This document shows, one piece after another, positions 58,790 through 64,000 of a stretch of DNA of 64,000 bases. The stretch comes from JBFMAI01 sp040755725 (GTDB taxonomy: Bacteria > Planctomycetota > Phycisphaerae > UBA1845 > Fen-1342), in assembly GCA_040755725.1 (NCBI GenBank), contig JBFMAI010000040.1, forward strand, positions 248,001-312,000, written 5' to 3'. Position numbers and translations under genes: made by a program. The notes beneath the pieces were generated by a model. The model did no database searches. It was given only the letters and a program-made list of their open reading frames with translations, and was not told the origin of the DNA. The stretch's first letter is position 1. Each line of letters starts with the position of its first letter.

Positions 58790-61296
58790 CCTCCGACGAA
58801 CCGAACACCATCCCGCCTCTCGTGCCCCCCGCGCCGCCAACCACGACGGATGACGGCAGCGCGACCGGCGTGAAGCTGCCCCGCGAACTGCCGGTGCTGC
58901 CCGTCCGCGACATGGTCGTCTTCCCCGGCACCGTCGTGCCCCTGACCGTCGGCCGCGAGAAGTCCAAGCGGCTGATCGACGCGGTGCTGGCGGGCAACAA
59001 GATGCTGGTCACCTGTACGCAACGCCGGGCCGACATCGAAGACCCCGGCTTGGACGACATCTACCGCGTCGGCACGGCGGCGACCGTGCTCAAGCTGCTG
59101 CGGATGCCGGACGGTACGAATAGCCTCCTCGTTCACGGGCTCAGCCGCGTCGGGATCGTCGAATGGGTATCCAGCGACCCCTATTGGCGGGCGATCATCA
59201 ACCCGCACGAGGATGAGGACGCCCCCACCTCGCTGGAGTTGGAGGCGCTGGCCTATACGGCCCGGCAGACGGCCCTCCAGGTGATCGAGCTGAGCCCGAA
59301 TGTCCCGGACGAGGCGCGCGTCGTCCTGGAGAGCATCGAGAAGCCGGGGCCGCTGGCCGACTACCTGGCCGCCAACTTGTCGCTCGGCGTCGCCCAGAAG
59401 CAGGAGCTGCTCGAAACGTTCGACGTGGCCGACCGCCTGCGGAAGGTCAACGCCACACTCAACAACCAGCTCGAGGTGCTCCAGCTCTCGCAGAAGATCC
59501 AGGCCGACGTCCGCGAGCAGATCGACCACGCCCAACGCGAGTACTACCTCCACCAGCAGCTCAAGGCCATCCAGAAGGAACTCGGTGAAACCGACGGCCG
59601 CGCGGCGGAGCTGGCCGACGTGCGCAAACGCGTCGAGCAGGCGGACATGCCCGAAGCCGTGCTCCAGGAGGCCCAACGCGAGCTGTCCCGCCTCGACCGC
59701 ATCCCGGCCGGCTCACCCGAGCACGGCGTCATCCGCGATTACCTGGACTGGCTCTGCCAGCTTCCGTGGAAGACCGAGACCCCGGACGACCTCGACCTGC
59801 GCCGGGCCGAGTCCGTACTGAACGCAGACCATTATGGTCTGGATAAAGTCAAACGCCGGATTCTCGAGTACCTGGCCGTCCGCAAGCTCAAACCCGAGGG
59901 CAAGGGGCCGATCCTGTGCTTCGTCGGGCCGCCCGGCGTCGGCAAGACCTCCCTGGGCCAGAGCATCGCCCGTGCCCTGGGCCGCAAGTTCATCCGCATC
60001 TCGCTGGGCGGCGTGCGCGACGAGGCCGACATCCGCGGCCATCGCCGGACGTACATCGGCTCCATCCCCGGCCGCATCATCCAGGAGCTGCGCAAGACCG
60101 GTTCGCGCAACCCCGTCTTCATGCTCGACGAGCTCGACAAGATCGGGGCCGACTTCCGCGGCGACCCGGCGTCCGCCCTGCTCGAAGTGCTCGACCCGCA
60201 ACAGAACCACAGCTTCACCGACCACTACCTCGGGGTGCCGTTCGACCTTTCCAAAGTGTTGTTCATCGGGACGGCCAACCAGATGGAGCCGGTCGCCCCG
60301 CCGCTGCGCGACCGCATGGAGGTCATCGAGCTGGCGGGCTACACGACCGCGGAGAAGCTCGAGATCGCGCGCCGCTACCTCGTGAAGCGGCAGCTCGACG
60401 AAAACGGCCTGGCCGACCGGACGATCGCCTTCTCGGAGCCCGCCCTGCGGACGATCATCGAGAGCTATACGCGCGAATCGGGAGTACGCAACCTGGAGCG
60501 GGCCATCGGGACCGTGCTGCGCGGGCTGGCGGCCCGCGTCGCCCGCGGCGACCCGGTGCCGAAGTCCGTTGGAGTGAAAGACCTCGAGCCGTTTCTCGGG
60601 CCGCCGAAATTCGAGCGTGAACAAGCGCTGCACGAGGGGCTGGCGGGCATCGCCACCGGTCTGGCGTATACGCCCGCGGGCGGCGAGATCATCTTCGTCG
60701 AGGCTACTCAGATGCCCGGTCGCGGGCAATTCACGCTCACCGGCCAGATCGGCGACGTGATGCGTGAGTCCGCTCAGGCGGCGCTCTCGCTCGTCCGTTC
60801 GCGCTCCCGCGATTGGAGACTGCCCGATGAGGACCTCCAGAAACTTGACCTCCACATCCACGTGCCCGCCGGCGGGATCCCCAAGGACGGCCCTTCCGCC
60901 GGCGTCGCCATGCTCACCGCCCTCGTCTCCCTGCTCTCCGGCCAACCGACCGATCCCAAAGTGGCGATGACCGGCGAGATTACGCTCCGCGGTCAGGTGC
61001 TGCCGATCGGCGGTGTGAAGGAGAAGGTGCTCGCCGCCCATCGGGCCGGCATCCGCACCGTCGTCGTGCCGGCCCGTAACAAAGCGGACCTGAGCGAGGT
61101 GCCGCGCGACGTGCTCGCCGACCTGCGCATCGTCACGGCCACGCGCGTCGAAGACGTGCTGGCGATCGCGCTGCCGCAGTGGCGCCGCCGCGGCGCCCGC
61201 GCGCCCACACCGCGGGGACCGGCTACCTCCACCAAGTCCGCGCCGCGCCGCGTCCGCCGCAAGTCCGCCCCGCGTCGCCGCGCCGCGGCAGGTTGA
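58786..61296 (+). CDS. lon: ATP-dependent protease Lon
   Basis: The 836-residue protein has an N-terminal Lon substrate domain starting at LPVLPVRDMVVFPGTVVPLT, a coiled-coil linker with YYLHQQLKAIQKELG, an AAA+ domain with Walker A GPPGVGKT at 381-388 and FMLDELDKIG, and the Ser-Lys peptidase with PKDGPSAG (Ser704) and a Lys in GGVKEKV near 745. A basic Ser/Arg/Ala-rich tail of about 30 residues follows and is not typical. It starts at the ATG overlapping the hsp20 stop. A family A repeat lies 53 bp after the stop. Confidence 0.97.
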   Translation: MTSDEPNTIPPLVPPAPPTTTDDGSATGVKLPRELPVLPVRDMVVFPGTVVPLTVGREKSKRLIDAVLAGNKMLVTCTQRRADIEDPGLDDIYRVGTAATVLKLLRMPDGTNSLLVHGLSRVGIVEWVSSDPYWRAIINPHEDEDAPTSLELEALAYTARQTALQVIELSPNVPDEARVVLESIEKPGPLADYLAANLSLGVAQKQELLETFDVADRLRKVNATLNNQLEVLQLSQKIQADVREQIDHAQREYYLHQQLKAIQKELGETDGRAAELADVRKRVEQADMPEAVLQEAQRELSRLDRIPAGSPEHGVIRDYLDWLCQLPWKTETPDDLDLRRAESVLNADHYGLDKVKRRILEYLAVRKLKPEGKGPILCFVGPPGVGKTSLGQSIARALGRKFIRISLGGVRDEADIRGHRRTYIGSIPGRIIQELRKTGSRNPVFMLDELDKIGADFRGDPASALLEVLDPQQNHSFTDHYLGVPFDLSKVLFIGTANQMEPVAPPLRDRMEVIELAGYTTAEKLEIARRYLVKRQLDENGLADRTIAFSEPALRTIIESYTRESGVRNLERAIGTVLRGLAARVARGDPVPKSVGVKDLEPFLGPPKFEREQALHEGLAGIATGLAYTPAGGEIIFVEATQMPGRGQFTLTGQIGDVMRESAQAALSLVRSRSRDWRLPDEDLQKLDLHIHVPAGGIPKDGPSAGVAMLTALVSLLSGQPTDPKVAMTGEITLRGQVLPIGGVKEKVLAAHRAGIRTVVVPARNKADLSEVPRDVLADLRIVTATRVEDVLAIALPQWRRRGARAPTPRGPATSTKSAPRRVRRKSAPRRRAAAG

Positions 61297-61349
61297 GTGA
61301 ACGGGGATGATCCCAGCATGTCCCACCGTCTCAGGAAAGGGCTGGGCTG

Positions 61350-61448
61350 AAAAAGGGGTCGGGAGTCGTTTCGAACACAAGGCCGGTAACACGCGTCCGT
61401 CGCCTTCCGCATGGAAAAGGCACAGAAAGCGACTCCCGACCCCTTTTT
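61350..61448. repeat. Palindromic repeat, family A copy 3 (after lon)
   Basis: Left arm AAAAAGGGGTCGGGAGTCG and right arm CGACTCCCGACCCCTTTTT are perfect complements around a 60-base centre. The centre differs from those of the other two copies. It lies between lon and the GspE gene and may end lon transcription. Confidence 0.85.
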
Positions 61449-61521
61449 TCAAGCAATGGGCCGGCCGGGGATTTGATCCGAATAATGTGGTAGCCACGCA
61501 ACCGCGGCCCCGGACCCGGGG

Positions 61522-61527
61522 TAGAAT
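61522..61527 (+). promoter_or_regulatory. Possible -10 box of the GspE/PilB gene
   Basis: TAGAAT 87 bp before the ATG at 61614, between the family A repeat and the gene. Confidence 0.35.
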
Positions 61528-61613
61528 GTGCGCAGTCGGGGTGCGCCCACCGGCAGCGGGCGGCCCGCGGAAGGCTATCAGAGCGCAAATGCCACAGTGA
61601 CAGTGAGTTATCC

Positions 61614-63299
61614 ATGACCATGCCGATCGGGGAAGCGCTTGTCGCTCGGGGGTTGCTGTCGGCGGAGCAACTGAAGGAGGCGGCCGAGCTGCGCAGCGGC
61701 CCCGGCGAACGGATCGACCAGATACTGATCCGCCAGGGGTGGGTCAGCGAGCGGGACGTGCTGGAGGTGCTCAGCGAGCAGCTCATGCTGCCCCTCGTCG
61801 AGCTGCACGATGCCGACATCGACCGCGAGCTGCTGGGCCTGATCCCCAGCCGGCTGGTTCACAAGTACGGGCTGATGCCCATCGACCGCAACGGCAAGGG
61901 CGTCCGCGTGGCGACCTCCGACCCGTACAACATGTACGCGCTCGACGAGGTGCGGACCTGCATCAACATGCCCGTCGAACCCGTACTCGCCTCGCGGGCG
62001 GACATCCAGAAGATGATCCGCGCGTTCTACGGTGTGGGCGGCGACGTGCTCCAGGAGATGGTCGCCGAGCAGGGCGAGCTCGAAATCCTCGACGAGCGCT
62101 CGGTCGAGTCCGAAGACCTCGACATCCAGATGGCCCAGGAGGCCTCGGTCATCAAGCTGGTGAACGAGATCCTCATCGAGGCCATCGACCAACGGGCCAG
62201 CGATATCCACTACGAGCCGTTCGAGAACGACTTCCGCGTCCGCTACCGCATCGACGGCGTGCTGCACATCGCCAACGTCCCGCCGGAGATCGTCCGCTTC
62301 AAGAACGCCATCATCAGCCGCATCAAGATCCTGTCGAACCTGAACATCGCCGAGCGGCGTTTGCCACAGGACGGCGGCTTCAAGATCAAGGCCCACGGCC
62401 GGGAGATCGACCTGCGCGTGAGCGTGATCCCGATGGCGTTCGGTGAGGGGATCGTGCTCCGCATTCTGGACCGCACGTCCGTGAAGCTGGACCTGCCCAC
62501 TTTGGGCATGGAGGGATCGACGCTGGAGCAGTTCCACGAGCTGATACAGCGGCCGCACGGCATCCTGCTGGTAACCGGGCCGACGGGCTCGGGCAAGACG
62601 ACCACGCTGTACGCGGCGTTGCGGGAGATTGTCAGTCCCGAGTTGAAGATCCTCACCATCGAGGACCCGATCGAGTACTACCTGGACGGGGTCAATCAGA
62701 CGCAGATTCTGCCGAAGATCGGCCTCACGTTCGCCCGCGCGCTACGGAGCTTCCTGCGACACGACCCCGACGTGATCCTGGTGGGCGAGATTCGCGACAA
62801 AGAGACCGCCGAGGTGGCCATCAATGCTTCGCTCACCGGCCACTTGGTGTTCAGCACCTTGCACACCAACGACGCCGTCACGGCCACCACGCGCTTGCTC
62901 GACATGGGCGTCGAGCCGTTCCTGGTGGCCAGCTCGGTCGAGGCGGTGCTGGCGCAGCGGCTGGTGCGGACGGTCTGCACCCACTGCAAGGAGGAGTGGG
63001 TGCCGGACGCGGCGGCAAAGCTGCCAGCCGACTTCGGGTTGCAGCGCGGCGAGGTCCTGTACCGGGGCCGCGGCTGCAAGGAGTGTCGCAACACGGGCTT
63101 CGCGGGCCGCCGGGCACTGTACGAGCTGCTGGTGATGAACGACGAGCTGCGGGAAATGGTGCTCAACGAAGCCTCCGCGACCCAGATCCAGAACACGGCC
63201 CGCCAGCACGGGCTTGTCCTGATGCGGGAAGAAGGCTGGCGATTGTGCCGCGCCGGCCTGACCACGCCGGCGGAAGTGCTGCGCGTGACGAAGGTGTAG
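61614..63299 (+). CDS. GspE/PilB-type secretion or pilus assembly ATPase
   Basis: The 561-residue protein has two N-terminal MshEN-like segments (MPIGEALVARGLLSAEQL, then a second region around RELLGLIPSRLVHKYGLMPI), an ATPase core with Walker A GPTGSGKT at 322-329, the Asp box TIEDPIEYYLDG, Walker B ILVGEIRDKETAE, a His box GHLVFSTLHTND, and a zinc site of two Cys pairs (CTHC, CKEC). It drives type II secretion or type IV pilus assembly from the cytoplasm. MshEN domains can bind cyclic di-GMP. No gspF or pilin gene is visible next to it, so which system it serves is open. Confidence 0.92.
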   Translation: MTMPIGEALVARGLLSAEQLKEAAELRSGPGERIDQILIRQGWVSERDVLEVLSEQLMLPLVELHDADIDRELLGLIPSRLVHKYGLMPIDRNGKGVRVATSDPYNMYALDEVRTCINMPVEPVLASRADIQKMIRAFYGVGGDVLQEMVAEQGELEILDERSVESEDLDIQMAQEASVIKLVNEILIEAIDQRASDIHYEPFENDFRVRYRIDGVLHIANVPPEIVRFKNAIISRIKILSNLNIAERRLPQDGGFKIKAHGREIDLRVSVIPMAFGEGIVLRILDRTSVKLDLPTLGMEGSTLEQFHELIQRPHGILLVTGPTGSGKTTTLYAALREIVSPELKILTIEDPIEYYLDGVNQTQILPKIGLTFARALRSFLRHDPDVILVGEIRDKETAEVAINASLTGHLVFSTLHTNDAVTATTRLLDMGVEPFLVASSVEAVLAQRLVRTVCTHCKEEWVPDAAAKLPADFGLQRGEVLYRGRGCKECRNTGFAGRRALYELLVMNDELREMVLNEASATQIQNTARQHGLVLMREEGWRLCRAGLTTPAEVLRVTKV

Positions 63300-63323
63300 T
63301 AGATCGGCCGGCCCGGGACGGAC

Positions 63324-63347
63324 GGGCGAAGCTCCGGCCGAGCCGCG
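63324..63347 (+). repeat. GGGCGAAGC...GAGCCGCG repeat, second copy
   Basis: It lies 25 bp after the GspE stop and differs at two positions from the copy at 48188. Both copies sit at gene 3' ends. Confidence 0.5.
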
Positions 63348-63560
63348 CCGCGGGCCAGGGGGCGCGCTCCGGATATCCGACCAAGTCCTCCCGACTCAGC
63401 GGCGGCGGGGCCGTGGAGACCAGGGCGGGCAACAGGGGGTCAGCGAATGGCCCACGGCGGCGCGCGGTGATCGGAAACTCGTCGCGATTCCGGCTGTTGA
63501 TGAGCGCGACCGCGACGCGCGCTCGCTTGCCGGAAACGCCACGTCATGCGGCGCGCCGCT

Positions 63561-63566
63561 TACAAT
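63561..63566 (+). promoter_or_regulatory. Possible -10 box very close to the mnmA start
   Basis: TACAAT ends 6 bp before the ATG at 63573. If used, the mRNA would be nearly leaderless, consistent with the lack of a Shine-Dalgarno there. Confidence 0.35.
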
Positions 63567-63572
63567 AGGTTG

Positions 63573-64000
63573 ATGTCTCGCCGCGGGAAGGTCATTGTCG
63601 CGATGTCGGGGGGAGTGGACTCGTCCGTCGCCGCCGCGCTGCTCAAGGAGCAGGGGTACGAGTGCGTGGGCGTTTTCATGCGCGTCGGGGTCGCGCCCGG
63701 GACATCGGCGCTGGGGCCCGGCCCGACGGACGCTTCCGCTCCCACGTTTCCACGTTCCCCCGTTCCCACGTTGCCACGTGGCGACGTCCCTACGTCCGCA
63801 CGTCCCCACCTTGCCACGCCCGGTGCGCGGCGGCTGAAGCACGGTTGCTGCTCCGTGGAGGATGCGCTGGACGCGCGGGCGATCGCGGGCCGGTTGGGTA
63901 TCCCGTTTTATGTGCTCAACTTCCAGGCGGATTTCGAGCGCATCATCGACTACTTCGTGGACGAGTACATTCGGGCCCGGACGCCGAACCCGTGTGTGGT
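63573..64000 (+). CDS. mnmA: tRNA-specific 2-thiouridylase MnmA, 5' part
   Basis: The frame stays open to the window edge (142 codons). It starts MSRRGKVIVAMSGGVDSSVA, with the PP-loop SGGVDSS, continues GYECVGVFMR, and resumes the family pattern with KHGCCSVEDALDARAIAGR, LGIPFYVLNF and DYFVDEY...RTPNPC, where the final Cys belongs to the first catalytic pair. MnmA thiolates U34 of certain tRNAs. Between VFMR and KHGCCS there are about 50 residues of Pro/Thr/Ser-rich sequence encoded by a CCACGT-type DNA repeat, much longer than this loop normally is. The remainder of the gene is outside the window. Confidence 0.9.
   Translation, partial: MSRRGKVIVAMSGGVDSSVAAALLKEQGYECVGVFMRVGVAPGTSALGPGPTDASAPTFPRSPVPTLPRGDVPTSARPHLATPGARRLKHGCCSVEDALDARAIAGRLGIPFYVLNFQADFERIIDYFVDEYIRARTPNPCV
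63741..63818 (+). repeat. CCACGT-rich direct repeat inside mnmA
   Basis: About eight variants of a roughly 10-bp unit (CCCACGTTTC, CACGTTCCCC, CGTTCCCACG, TTGCCACGTG, ACGTCCCTACGT, CCGCACGTCC) follow each other without breaking the reading frame. They encode Thr-Phe-Pro-Arg-Ser-Pro-Val-Pro-Thr-Leu-Pro-Arg and similar. Confidence 0.8.

Overview
The window is high-GC, Gram-negative-type chromosomal DNA that I would place in the Planctomycetota (Phycisphaerae-like). The pointers are exported proteins ending in paired DFGDINPFV dockerin-like motifs, a planctomycete-type MnmA, kdsA, ClpC together with Lon, and many HD-GYP/PilZ signalling proteins. It looks like core chromosome: I see no phage, integrase, intact transposase, CRISPR array, tRNA or rRNA. 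The assignment is inferred from protein character only.

Layout: 1-7.1 kb carries a lipoprotein (partial), purM, then pyrH, a tyrosine-phosphatase-like gene, a glycosyltransferase, a small membrane protein and clpC. 7.2-10.2 kb is pstSCA (minus strand, no pstB). 10.7-20.3 kb holds three exported proteins with shared tails (C1 peptidase, M14 carboxypeptidase, sialidase-like BNR protein), a lipoprotein metallo-aminopeptidase and rmuC. Next come a mannose-1-phosphate guanylyltransferase, a gene-poor 2.1 kb stretch with a decayed secreted-protein gene, a degenerate HD-GYP protein, an RND permease without adaptor, and a 1496-residue subtilase with the same tail. 33.7-43.6 kb holds an HTH protein, an exported protein, a PglF/WbpM-type dehydratase, a fluoride-type riboswitch in front of a zinc-ribbon gene and a dynamin-like GTPase gene, then PilZ, dapB, TPR and SPOR-like genes. 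43.8-53.3 kb has an ABC ATPase, a giant coiled-coil membrane protein, an HD-GYP/PilZ protein, apgM, kdsA and a J-domain-like protein. 53.8-64 kb has a kinase-like membrane protein convergent with an MFS/acyltransferase fusion, an hsp20-lon operon, a GspE/PilB ATPase and the 5' part of mnmA.

The DNA is peppered with at least six families of short palindromic or low-complexity repeats. Several lie inside genes in frame: one encodes most of a signal peptide, one replaces the C-terminus of a peptidase, and others form linkers in MnmA, the RND permease, the subtilase and the kinase-like protein. The most unexpected regulatory feature is a sequence matching the crcB (fluoride) riboswitch directly after a TATAAT promoter, leading into genes not known to be linked to fluoride.
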